Below are positions 22,638 to 33,600 of a stretch of DNA of 64,000 bases, piece after piece. The position numbers and the translations under genes are program-made. The stretch is from Meandrina meandrites (taxonomy: Eukaryota > Cnidaria > Anthozoa > Scleractinia > Meandrinidae). Location: NCBI GenBank assembly GCA_963693305.1, contig OY855908.1:2525501-2589500 (forward strand), in the 5' to 3' direction. Under the pieces are notes generated by a model. That model searched no databases and had not been told where the DNA came from. It worked only from the letters and a program-made list of their open reading frames with translations. Position 1 is the stretch's first letter, and every line of letters starts with the position of its first letter.

Positions 22638-25121
22638 CTATTTCTTTGTTGTAAGAAACTCCCATCTGTCGGCCAAACGGCGAGCTTCGGTATCTTGATG
22701 ACTGCAAAAAATAAGATAAGAATTAAAAAGTAACGATAAAGATTATAGTTGAGTGTGACTCACGTGCGGCATGTACTAAAACACGGAACGAAACGAAACG
22801 AAACAAAACCCAACCAACAAATAGAAGCTAACCGCAAGCACACCGGGGTGGAACTAACCGCAAGCAAACCGGAGTAAAAGCTGACTGCAGGCAAACCTGA
22901 GTAAAAGGTGAGGGACGAACCATTACAAATAACCGGAGGAAGGTAAAACATTTTCAGTGCAGGAATTTTCTTTTTAAAATCCTACTCATCTGCAGGAATT
23001 TTTTACTTCTGTGCACGAATATTTTCTAAGGCACAACCGCTTGCAGGATTTTTTTTAGGACAAGTTTCCCTTTCAGGAATTTATTTTGGGAAATACCACC
23101 CATCTCCGGTTATTTCTAATTGTCCGTCCCTGTGTTTTCGTTTCGTTTAGTTTCGTTTCGGGTCAGTTAGTACCTGCCCTCACGAACGACCAGGAATAGA
23201 CAGATTCAGTGAACGTGATTACATTCTTGTTGCCACTCAATTGAGACGTGATGATTCATTTGGGAGGTTATAATAGACCATTTTCGTATTCTCGGTATCG
23301 AACTGGAACTAGCTTGCAATTGAGGCTAATGCGGGTAAATCTTTTCTAATGCAAATGAGATGAAGCTGTTTTTAATGATATTCCCCCGCATTAGCCTCCA
23401 TTGCACGCTAGTTCCAGTTCAAAACCGAGAATACGAAAATGGCCTATTGTTCTGTTCGTGCATACTCCCATGCACTCAGTCGCGCGTGACAAATTGCACA
23501 ATTGTAACCTTCCAAATGAATCATCACGTGACCTGAATTGAGTGGCAACAAGGATGTAAACACCTTAGCCGAATCAGATTATGACCACGGAAAGGTACGA
23601 ATGCCCACGAGTAAACACGAGGAGAAGACACGAATCAGACAGTAGACACGAATGACTACGAGTAAACACGAATGCCGACGAGCTGAAAAACGTATTCCAC
23701 GAGTAAATACGACTGCCCACGAGTGAATACGAATGCCCACGATTAAACACGGATGCCCATGAGTTAACACGAATGCCCACGTCGACGAGGAAACACCACA
23801 GGTAGACCAAGCATGATATTTGCATATATTAAAATGGCGGTCTTTATATAAGAATTTGTATGGGTTTTTAAACGGGGAACTTTTGAGCAATAAATAAAAG
23901 CGAAATTACTAAATAAAGTCGATGAAACATAACATGGTGTTGTTTGCTAACGTTGCAGCGTGTTTGCAAGCAATTTGGAGCTATTTTACGTCTGTTTACT
24001 ATTAGCTACTATAACCGTGTATAATAATATGACAAGGTAGGACACTTCAGTCGCTTCTAGCGTTCGACACGTGTTGAAATAAGCTCGAATTTTACCCACA
24101 AAAATAGTTTCGGCTGTCATAAGCATCCACATGTGAATGGGATAATGGCACATGAATGTTTTTCTGAAAACTACTTGCTCATACCTCGTCTACCGCAGCA
24201 ACTAGCCGCTTCTGAAAATCCAAAATCTGTTCAAAATAGCCGCCATATAGGCCGTGTCGCTCACGACAGTAACAAAATAGCCCGAAATAGACTGGACACT
24301 AGTCAAATTAAACCCAACGGAGATGGGTACGCTATTTTTACTCGTGCTTCAGTTTGTTTCCATTTCGAGCAAAAATAGCGTGCCCCTCTCCGTTGGGTTT
24401 AATTTGACTAGTGTCCAGTCTATTTCGGGCTATTTTGTTACTACCTTGTCATATTATTATACACGGTTATAGTAGCTAATAGTAAACAGACGTAGAATAG
24501 CTCCAAATTGCTTGCAAACACGCTGCAACGTTAGCAAACAACACCATGTTATGTTTCATCGACTTCATTTAGTAATTTCGCTTTTATTTATTGCTCAAAA
24601 GTTCCCCGTTTAAAAACCCATACAAATTCTTATATAAAGACCGCAATTTTAATATATGCAAATATCATGCTTGGTCTACCTGTGCTCTTACAATTCGTAG
24701 CAACTCGGGATCACCTCGTATTCATACGTGGTCACTCATGATCATTAGAGGTCATTCGTGAACATTCGTCGTCAGTCGTAATCACTCGTGCCCTTCGTAG
24801 TTGACACGCGGTACTTTTGGAAGCCAGTTTTTAACGATGATAGGGTTTGCTGAGTTTATCTCCGTAAAATCACGGCCTACTTAATCTCAGCTTTGACACA
24901 ATTTGAAACTCAGGCTGATACGCTTACCTTACGCTTTCCAAGCTTGATAACTGATCTTTCAAAAACTCGGCATTCGTTTTCTCCCTCTTGCGGCCGCTGC
25001 ATCGTGTCGCCCATCGTCGGCTCCCACTACTTACACAACTAGCATTTGCTCTGTGTTCAGTTGTAAAGCTCAGCACTATTAACAAGATCACCACAACGGA
25101 AAGAAGAGTTGTTCTATCCAT
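22638..25121 (-). CDS. Small secreted precursor with a two-cysteine peptide followed by GRKR
   Basis: Exon 1 (24928-25121) and proposed exon 2 (22638-22701) give 85 residues. Residues 1 to about 26 are a signal peptide (LLSVVVILLIVLSF, predicted cut near RANA). The next residues are SCVSSGSRRWATRCS followed by GRKR, a convergent amidation and dibasic cleavage signal, so a disulfide-looped amidated peptide of about 15 residues is plausible. The internal RR could instead be cut. The rest is a charged spacer. The donor is GTAAG|GTAAGC (phase 2, as in the convergent neighbour) and the proposed acceptor TTATTTTTTGCAG. Exon 2 ends WEFLTTKK then TAG. The 2.2 kb intron is packed with inverted-repeat elements, so an extra exon could be hidden. 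Exon 1 is firmer than exon 2. Not recognised as any named family. Confidence 0.55.
22761..23184. mobile_element. Inverted-repeat element with reiterated GAAAC ends
   Basis: The left end GTGCGGCATGTACTAAAACA plus a (CGAAA)n run is mirrored at the right by a (TTTCG)n run plus TTAGTACCTGCCCTCAC. An inner inverted pair (AAATAACCGGAGG / CCTCCGGTTATTT-like) repeats the pattern. About three 28-bp direct units reading CTAACCGCAAGCAAACCGG lie at 22825-22905. Non-coding. It lies wholly inside the intron of the minus-strand peptide gene. Confidence 0.55.
23203..23577. mobile_element. Outer inverted-repeat element split by a 177-bp MITE
   Basis: The left arm (AGATTCAGTGAACGTGATTA ... TTGCCACTCAATTGAG ... 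GATGATTCATTTGG) is mirrored by the right arm (CCAAATGAATCATC ... GAATTGAGTGGCAA ... GCCGAATCAG). The arms are about 65-70 bp. The centre holds the complete MITE at 23272-23448, so insertion order can be read: outer element first, MITE second. Confidence 0.6.
23272..23448. mobile_element. 177-bp MITE, copy 1
   Basis: It begins AATAGACCATTTTCGTATTC and ends in the inverted form. A second inverted pair (ACTGGAACTAGC / GCTAGTTCCAGT) and GAGGCTAATGCGGG / CCCGCATTAGCCTC lie inside. A copy of identical length, in opposite orientation, is at 56381-56557. Non-coding; no clear target duplication, so its superfamily is open. Confidence 0.75.
23577..24800. mobile_element. Foldback-type element with long arms and degenerate outer sub-repeats
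   Basis: Two arms of about 241 bp (23800-24040 and 24441-24682) are inverted copies of each other. Outside each arm lies an array of short degenerate sub-repeats with the same word: ACGAATG/CACGAGT at 23577-23790 and, inverted, ATTCGTG/ACTCGTG at 24690-24800. The 400-bp loop carries its own hairpin. Long inverted arms ending in tandem sub-repeats are the hallmark of Foldback/Galileo-like structures; no transposase is seen. It sits in the intron of the minus-strand peptide gene. Confidence 0.7.
24268..24442. repeat. Inner hairpin, 77-bp arms with a 21-base loop
   Basis: AGTAACAAAATAGCCCGAAA at the left is mirrored at the right end, and the arms pair along AATTAAACCCAACGGAGA with few mismatches. 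It lies in the loop of the larger foldback. It is either a second, later insertion or the element's own core. Confidence 0.75.
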
Positions 25122-25162
25122 GTTATTTCTTCCCTGAAAAATGCCTGATTAAAAAAAAAGCA

Positions 25163-25175
25163 GATATATATAATA
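25163..25175 (-). promoter_or_regulatory. TATA-like box of the minus-strand peptide-precursor gene
   Basis: On the minus strand this reads TATTATATATATC, about 42-54 bases upstream of the ATG at 25121. That distance suits a TATA box with a very short 5' UTR. AT-rich words are common in this DNA, so the call is tentative. Confidence 0.35.
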
Positions 25176-27141
25176 GGCTTGCCTGAAGTGGTTAAAACCT
25201 CCTCCTACTCAGCTAAGAAGGGTTTTAAAGGGCTTAAACGTCAAGTGGTCTAATATTTGACCGTATTTACCCGTCACCTGTCAAATTTAGAGAAACTTTG
25301 ACTGTCAGCGGTAAGAGTACTAATTCTTCAGTAGTCATTAACCTGAGATCTATAATTTTAACTGTTCTTATTAAAAACATTTTGCATAATTCGGTTAGCT
25401 TGAGCTGAAATTGATCTTTATCTGTATTGATTTAGCTGTTCCAAAGGCACTGCGCCTTCACCCGGCGGCAAAGCTTTTGATTGGTTTTCCGTCACCTTTT
25501 CGAAAAGTATCAAACTGCGAGTTTGCCCACACTCTCATGATCACCCAACAGGGTCCAAAGAATAAAGGCTTTCATTCTACTAATCATTTGGATATTTTAG
25601 CATGTTTAGAGTCCGTAATTGTTTCTCTTTCACTATGTTGAGCAAACCCGATCCAAGTCAAGATGAGTGGCCCCATGAACGCTACTCTTTCTCATTATTA
25701 ATTTTAGAAGGGTTTGTATTAGGAACAGTGCAGTTTTGTCTCAGGTGGTATAACGACGAATGCTTTGTGAATAAAATTGACTTACACTGTTGTTGTGTTG
25801 TATTCTTTGTTGTTTAACATTTTTATTTATTTATTTATTTATTTTTTATTTTTAAGGCAAGGAGAAAAAAATTAGTTTAAGAGCCCATGCTTCCCCGGAA
25901 TGAGATGCAAGGATGGAAAGCTTATTTATTAACGAAAATATTTATTTTTTAGGAATAATTACTCCAAAGGGGAATATTTATCAACGTACATGTGTACCGA
26001 ATCAAAACGATATCTTCATACCGACCAAGTTGATTCTGCGTTTCAAATTTTCAAAAAAGTTCCGCAAATTTTCCTCGACTTGATATAGCTGCATCAATAT
26101 TTATCAGAGGTTAATTTTAATTTTACAATTGGATCTTTGAAGAGTCGACATAAAAATAGGGAAAAAACATTGCAGCAAACTCAGTTGAAATATTGTCCTT
26201 CAAATTGTTCTTTTTTTTTGTAAATTAAACTAAAAATGATACGATTGTGTATAAAACTGTTTAGATAAGTTATGGCATTATCCTGCATGACTATTTTTTA
26301 GCTAATGTTAAGGCGCTGTTATTTAATATTCTAGTAGAATAAACTATATTTTAGCTTTGGCGTGAATCTCTTGCTCGGCCTCTGTTGTTCTATCCGAGCT
26401 CTGATTTAGGTTTCGCCCCGTGAAGCAAAATCATTCCTAGTCCACTTACCTTTATTTCATAAACCAACTCGTACGACACCAACACCGCGCAAAGATCCAG
26501 AAAATTAGTTATCCTAAAGATTACGGCGCTAAAATATATGCTTTCACAGCCCGAGGGCTCGAAAAAAAATTGCACTTATCTCAACAATACTTTCAGACCG
26601 CATGGCTCTGTTTAAAGCAAAGCAAGATCAATTATTTAATTAAAATGATAAGGGTTACCGTTCAAAAATACCAATTATGAATTTTCCTTGTACGTAGTTT
26701 TAAAGGACGCAGAACCATTAGATAAATGCTCCTAAATTTTCGACGCGTCAAAACTCAATTATCAGTCCATTCTTTTAACAGGCATATGTCGCAAAAGAAG
26801 GCACAAATTTTTGAAAGAAAAGCGTGGAATATTGTCAAGAAAAGAATTTTTTAATTGGGTCACAAATGAATATATTGTGGTAATTAAGTGATGTAGTTAC
26901 AGCGCTAATATGAGATTATATTCAGTCTATTATCTTTAGTTCTCACTTCTTGCATATTGTTTTAGAGCATTATTCCTGGTGCCTCTGTGTCTGTCACTTG
27001 TCATGGCTTATTTTACTTTATAAAGAAAATATCGATGGATAGACAAACCCTTGGTACAAGAACGAGAAATCGAGAAAAGCGGTAAACGATTTGTAACAGG
27101 GAGGCAGTTAGTATCACTGCCACTAACCAAAGACGACCCCT

Positions 27142-27161
27142 CCCCCCCCCCCCCCCCCCCC
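27142..27161. repeat. Poly-C tract, about 20 bases
   Basis: This is an uninterrupted C run, preceded by GACGACCCCT. Similar runs occur near 19857 and 21500. Its length in the source DNA may differ from this read-out because such runs are error-prone. Confidence 0.8.
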
Positions 27162-29986
27162 GAGTACAACGAATTTCACTTCTTAGTATAACGAATTTCC
27201 GTTATATAGAACCTCCCAGCAGAAAGAACCTCCCGATAAAGAATCTCTTAGTAAAATTATTTAAAACCAGTCTTCGGAATAGATTCAATTCTCCTGGTCT
27301 AACGGGCACCCACCCCCTTCCCAGGTCGCATGAACATCTTCATCTTTTGTTTCGGTTTTTCTATTGTTACAGTGAACCTCTCCAGCCTTCCGGAATAACA
27401 AGCACGATCCTCCTGCTATAACGAGCCTCCCAGTATGTTAAATCTCCCGGTATAATTAGTATAAAGAACGACCCAATATTAATTAATTTCCCAACACAGA
27501 CTGCGAATCTTCCGATTGAAATCGGATGTCGCGTGTCGGCGAACACGTATCTTTGTCACCAAGCTTGCTCAGTGATCTGAGCAAGGTTGAATTATGTATC
27601 AATCATGGCTAGTTGAACGTTATGCACAGCAGGTGAAATGCAAAAAGCACCAATTCACCTAGAGAACACATTTCCTAAGTTGATGTTTAACCCAGTCAGT
27701 AAAAATCTTGAACGCCAATTTAAAGAATTTGTCACAGAAACGCGCTGGTGACACACGAAGTCATCCCATGGCAAAAACGAAAAAAAGTGACAGAAAAAAA
27801 TATATTAGTTTTTGTGAAATTTAAAACTCTTTGGATTAAAACAAAGTTTTTCTTAAAATGTTTAACAATTTATGAAGAAATCCAAACAAATCAAATCTTT
27901 AATTCTGACCGGATCTGCTGCTTCGCACGTAAAGTTTATCCTAACATGTATGTTTGTTGCAAACTGTGCATTAGCCAGTTTGGATATTTTAGCTGATATT
28001 ATTTTTTAGCAATACTAAAATACAAACAATGTCCTGTTTATATTTGTTCCTAAAAATTGAAGTGATTAAAAATCGCCTAGCTAGCGCGCATTTTCAGTTC
28101 AACATCGTAAAATTGAAGAAATCACTTAACTAGATAGTCACTGTATCTTGGGGAAACCAAAATCGTTAAGTTTACACTTAATCTGTATCACTCAAATTTA
28201 ATGTATCAAGGTAAGTTTCTTCGGATGGATGGAAACGGAAATCCTTTTGTGCACTGGTCAAATAATAAAAGAAAGGTACACACGAGTGAGAAAGTTCCGT
28301 TGGCAATCTCGGTGAATGGCTTTTTATTGCACTTGAGCTCATTTATTTTGAACAAAAGCCCATTGGATCAAAGAAAAATTTGATCATTGTGTCACTTCCG
28401 TGGTTTGTCCACGCTTTCGAAGGTGAATTTTGTTGGTTTCTTCGCGTAGTCATCGCTGCGAAGCACCAATATTTATATTTTAGTCTTAATAAGACAACAC
28501 TAAAAACCATAAATTACAGGGAAGATAAAATATCTTTACTATTACCTTCTCAATGTGGCAATAAGCAAAAACATAACTGAATAACCGAAAACTTTCTACG
28601 CACGAGCATTCTTTACGATATCATGTTCGCTCAACGGAATTGAAGTGATTTTATTTTATTTTAGAACTTTTTTTTGATTCGTAAGCACTATGATTTGTTA
28701 ATGTCTTTATACATCTACGAGTACAACATGAATCTACAACGAAATATGAATATTAGCTACAATTTGAGTCACAAAAGAATTTGATTCATGTAAATAAATA
28801 ATGTTATGGTTTGGTTTTTTACCCCTACAACAAAATCGAAGTCAGAAGTGTTTTTCGCATTTTAAAAGGTTGTTTACGCTACATTTCAAGTACGGTAGTT
28901 TAAACATTATGCGACAGAAAAATTGTCTCCGTTTTGTTAAGTTTGCTTATATTGTAGGAATATAACTGGTCTAAATGACAAGAGTTTGTTTTAAATCGGA
29001 TATTCTATTTGAAAAGTTTATTTTTTTCACGTTTTTAAAATGCTATAGCGGTTCTCCTTTTTCGGAGGAAGGAATTAAAGCAGTGAATGGAAGTTATCAG
29101 GAAGTTACAACATCAAATATTCTCCTTCAATGGTTTTTAAAATAAATTTCTTTGTGAATCAACATCTTCGATCGTCAAACATCCCCTGGCGACGAACACA
29201 TGTATTTAAGATGAATTGTGACACTTGTTCAATTAGAGAAAACTCCTGCAGTTTGTGGCACTGACATCACATAAGGATGGCGAGGAAATTTAAACTAAAG
29301 ACATCAATAGGAAGGTTGTTATCGCAAAGATGATAACAATTTAGAGCAATTCTGTTATTTGAACTCACAGTAATTAAAACGTTACAAAAACGATCAAATG
29401 AGAGCAAAGAGCGCAAGAAATTCACAACGCATAAAAATGGCTTTTTGAACACGTCAAATGGTTTTCCTTGGTTTGCCGGAAAAATAACAGATTGAAGCGA
29501 ATTGGCAAAGGTTTTAAATTTATCCCATAAACGTTTTTTGATAAAAAGCGACTGGTGATATTTCTTGACAAAAGTGTGAACTTGAGAAATAATTTTGTCG
29601 CAACGTATGTTATCAACGTGTCGTTTATTGAACAAACAATTCAATCCGAATCTTCGCCCGTTAGAAATAACATTTTCAAGTTGAATTTATCTCTACATCG
29701 AATTTCACAAAGTCTTAAATGAAATTTAAAATTGCTCGTCGTTATTACCCTTTACAGCTTGACAGTTACGACAAAAAAATAAATACATAGAAATTCTAAG
29801 GACAATTACGTTAAATCAAACTTTAATCAGCGAGCAGAAGTTGGTTTTGAATTGGTATTCCTCGGCGAAGCAGTTTGAAAGTCTGATTATACCATGTTTA
29901 AACAAAATTCAAAATAAGGAAGAAAGCTTTCAAAAAATCTATCGACACTATTGCTGTTGTGTATGTGAGTATTTTACTCGATCTAT

Positions 29987-30159
29987 TCAAGACACAGTTA
30001 TTGTATCAAAGTAATCGTCGGAAATTGTATAACTAATTTCGCTGCGTGTTACACAGCAAAGGGGACGGTCAGAACGACAGGGAACTCGAGCAGGACGAAT
30101 CTTAATCGTTACGCTGCTTGTTGAATTGCAGTCTCCATTTTGTTGTTTGGACGAATATA
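29987..30159 (-). other. Possible terminal exon of an unidentified cysteine-containing secreted protein
   Basis: After an acceptor-like TTTGTTCTTCAG the minus strand is open for about 57 codons to TGA. The reading includes GDCNSTSSVTIKIRP (with an N-glycosylation sequon), VPCRSDRPLCCV and EISYTISDDYFD. The even composition and spaced cysteines look more like an extracellular domain than random ORF sequence. No upstream partner exon could be joined in a consistent frame, and I do not recognise the family. It may be a chance ORF. Confidence 0.25.
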
Positions 30160-32649
30160 CTGAAGAACAAACTGAAACATGGCAACTGTACAATTAAACT
30201 GAGTATGAAGTTTGAGGATAGCACTTGTCTCAATCACTGAGTGCTGTTAGTCGATTTGTAGAGAGCTTTCTTCAACAAAAACCCCAATTAAATTACAAAG
30301 ACAGCCCAGAATTAACGAGATACGACTAGAAAACTTGCCGGAGAGGTAAAATTGGGTTAAACTCAACCACAAAGCGCTTACCGTTTGAGTTCGGTGTTAG
30401 AGGCGTTTGATTCTTTCCGATTCGTTAGCGAGACCTCTCTGAGCAGTGAATAAAGCCCGGCTCAATGTTTACCGCGAGTTAAAATCTTTCTTTGATTTCA
30501 AAAAAGTAAACAAATTAGCGAAGTCAGCTGTTCTTGTTAACATGCCTCTAATGGCTTCACTTCCGTCGATGGTTAATGCGCATAATGTTGTGGGGGCTTG
30601 GTTTCCTCGTACACTATTGTTCCATGCATGGGCTGATTGTTTGAGCGAAGTACAGCCCTTACGCACGCGAAACGAACGCTGGCAGATAGTTCAAGTTGTT
30701 TGTTTGGTTCACCTCATACGCGCGTAATTCCGGCTACGTATTTTGTTTCGTTTCATTTCGTCAAACAAAACAGACCGGCCCTTAAAATTGGAAATTGTAT
30801 GAAATTGTCGCAGATAACCACTAAGTCATGTTAAAGTAAAAACAAATGTCAGTAGAGCTGTTTCATTTAATTGATTAAGTTCATTGAAAAGATTTTGTCG
30901 CCTAAAGTGAAAAACTTTACAACGCCACGCATAACGGATGTTATTTAAAAAATAATATTAACAAAACGAAATTAAGATTTTGCCCCAAAGCCAGTTTGCT
31001 TACACATACAAATTAATGGAAGTTATTGCCAATAAAACGAACGACATCGTTAGTATAAAGTTCTCGATTATGTTACCATCATGTTCTAATCAACCTTCGC
31101 CGCCTTTTCAGTACTGTTATAAAGAATATTTAAAGCAGAACTCTGATTGAACTTTTCTTTTCCTTGCCGACAAAGTCACAACAAAATTCAAATTAAAAGT
31201 GGCAATTTTGGTTTTCGCCACAGGCATCGTGTGTTGGAATAAAAACTTTTGCGCGTCGGTGTAACCTTCCAATGACCCACTCCAGGCGTCAGAGGTCTGA
31301 ATGGAGCACATTTTTACAAAAATAAGATGATTTTCACACGAACAAGTATAAAAGCGCTTAATCTGAGTGGTCACTAACTCATTCCGACACCTAAAGACTA
31401 ACAATGTTTCAATGAACGATAAACGTATCTTTCTCAAATCGCTTTTCATTCTTTGACGTCAAGATTTTTCAAGGAAATTTATTCAGCCTTTAACTGATAT
31501 AATATAAACAAGATAGGGCTGTTATTAAAATTGGAGTTCGGAAACAAAACAAACAGTCAACTGAAAATAAGAGTAGACTAAATTTCATAAGGTTAAAAAA
31601 AATGTCTCTCGCGTTTAAATCAACGTATATAGAGTTTCTTGCATGTTCTTCACCTCACTAGACAACTTTGTTTTCCTGCGCGAACGCCAAAATTCATCCT
31701 TTTGATATCTGTCGATTGCTTCTGTAAGAAAAAGCCGGCGAAGAAACTTGCTGTGGCAATTCATATTATAAATATTTTTAGTTTTAATTTCTTGACTGCT
31801 ATATTATTTCAGAAGTCAACCGACACTGACCTTGGCGATAAAAAACGCTGTAAGGTTTTCTCCAGAATCTCAAGCAAGCCTCAACATTTACATAAACATG
31901 TCAAATGAATTGGTAATCCTGGCAAACTTGAAACTAGCATTACAAAAAAGTAAAATTTTAGTCACGGATTCATTGATTGTCATGACCAGGAGTTTCTATT
32001 ATAAATTTTATTTGTCGAATTCAATAAAAATTAATGTAGGTCAGAGCACAAATGTCATACATCCCACGTCAGTATAGATTAGTTTTTTATCAGCTACATG
32101 TGAAAGTTCCGACTCAATGTTTAGTTTACTGGAGAAATGTTCAAATTTCTACACGATTTATTTGTTATGTCGAGACGTTCGTTTTATAATTATAGTTCGT
32201 TAATGTCAAGTTTGTGGAGTCATGGTGGCTGCGTTTGATTCATTTCTCAAGTCTTTAGTACAAAAACACAATAACAAACCTCAGCAAGAAAAGAGCTGAA
32301 AACGAACAGAAGTCAGTAAATTCAACTATTTTTGAGGAATTTCCGCGCGGTTTAATTCTTATCTTCTTCAACAGTTTATATATATCAGCGTAAGGGCACA
32401 CGGGATTTGCGCGTGTCGGACGCGCAAGTTAAAGGTCTTTAAAAAGCGTGAGCGCGAGGCGCGCGAGACTTTGGAGCGACCGTCTCTCGTTTCCCAGCCA
32501 TTAACACCCGCTTCACACACGAGATTTGTTTTAGCCTCATGAGTCACACTGACACAACAACATTATCTCTGGATAAAACTCTCGAGCTTCGCTCTAACAA
32601 CTCATCGGAATGGACAAGTTTGGGTTTCTCAGTTAATAAAACTGAAAAA

Positions 32650-33076
32650 AAAGAGCAAGTGACAGACTCGAACATCAACTCACGGCCTGACCAGTACCTA
32701 ACGCATGCGCACATGCAGCCATATCACCTGGGCAGTGACAGTCATGGACAGCTGTTTCGGCCTTGTTAGGCCTCATCAGGTTGGCATAGCCGTCAGGGAG
32801 CAATAGGACTAAAACCCCTATGTAATCTGGCCCTTTACTGCTGAGGCGGGTGTAAAACACCCCTTTACGCGCCAACACCACACAACTACCCGACTCGGCA
32901 GTAAAGGGCAGACTTCATAGGGCTTTTAATCCTATTGCTGCCCGACAGCTATGTCATGCTGATGAGGCCTAACAAGGCCGAAACAGCTGTCTATGGCTGC
33001 CACTGCCACTGCCACTGCCCTGGGAAGGAGGTTGGGCCAGACCGTGGGTTGGTGTTCGAGTGTCTAACCTGCTCTT
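32650..33076. mobile_element. About 425-bp inverted-repeat element
   Basis: Both arms, about 200 bp each, carry AGAGCA near the ends, GACTCGAACA/TGTTCGAGTGTC, ACAGCTGTTTCGGCCTTGTT and AGTAAAGGG/CCCTTTACT in inverted order around a short GC-rich centre. There is a (CACTGC)n expansion in the right arm at about 32998-33018. Non-coding. The arms are about 85% matched, so it is not recent. It lies about 500 bp upstream of TOMM7. Confidence 0.65.
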
Positions 33077-33530
33077 CTTTTTGTGTGTGTGTGTTTCAAT
33101 AAAACTGAGCCGGTTACAGCGAGGACAACAAGGCACCTCATCAGAAAAGACAGAAAACCGCCTATCACACTAAGAAAAGATGGAATGCAAACAAACGAAG
33201 ATGACCGTGTGTCTACACTTCTGGGAGGTCCAAGCCAAGGTAAACACCAAACGTGTTTATATGTCGTATAAAAGCTATGCTAGACAAACAGGAAAGACGT
33301 CTTGGAGCTAGAAAATGAAACGTGTAGGACGAAAACTGTAATAATTGGATCTTGCCGACAAAGTGCGACTCATTCCGGTTGGCCTAACTAACATATTGGT
33401 TAGCCAAAACATACATTACAAAGAAGCCCTCTTCAGTAGTTTTCTTGTTGTGTTTCTTTGGGTGTCCTGTGGCGTTTGGCTTAGTAGCCTCGTCCCTTCG
33501 CGTAGATGCGAAATGGTTTGTGGGTACAAT

Positions 33531-33543
33531 CCGCCATTTTTCC
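33531..33543 (+). promoter_or_regulatory. YY1-like site near the TOMM7 start
   Basis: CCGCCATTTTTCC contains the YY1 core GCCATTTT. It lies about 60 bp upstream of the TOMM7 ATG, where such sites are common in housekeeping promoters of animals. A related motif is in the HP1-IQCB1 promoter. Confidence 0.4.
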
Positions 33544-33600
33544 TCGTTTCACGCGATTTTTCTGCGACGTGTTGTAAAATATAAACTTTCTTACTACAGA

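Larger units (their letters stand above)
25176..32649. other. Gene-poor 7.5 kb intergenic stretch
   Basis: No gene could be supported. It contains a TTTA-rich run at about 25825-25845, a poly-C tract at 27142-27161, and at 27175-27475 a degenerate array of CCTCCCGGTATAA-like words that may be a decayed transposon end. One possible terminal exon (29987-30159, minus) is listed separately. A GC-richer patch at 32350-32520 has reiterated CGCG words. The remaining ORFs are short, AT-biased and lack recognisable residues. Confidence 0.45.

Noticed and set aside
23577..23790. CRISPR-like or coding tandem array (minus-strand ORFs of 83 and 103 codons)
   Set aside because: The units are too short and irregular, this is a eukaryote, and mirrored units at 24690-24800 explain it as the end of a foldback element.
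29267..29644. 125-codon minus-strand ORF
   Set aside because: AT-biased, no recognisable motif, no splice or promoter support; overlapping frames are equally open.
31117..31449. 110-codon minus-strand ORF
   Set aside because: It shows an acceptor-like CTTTAG and some cysteines, but no partner exon, no motif, and no good donor in frame.
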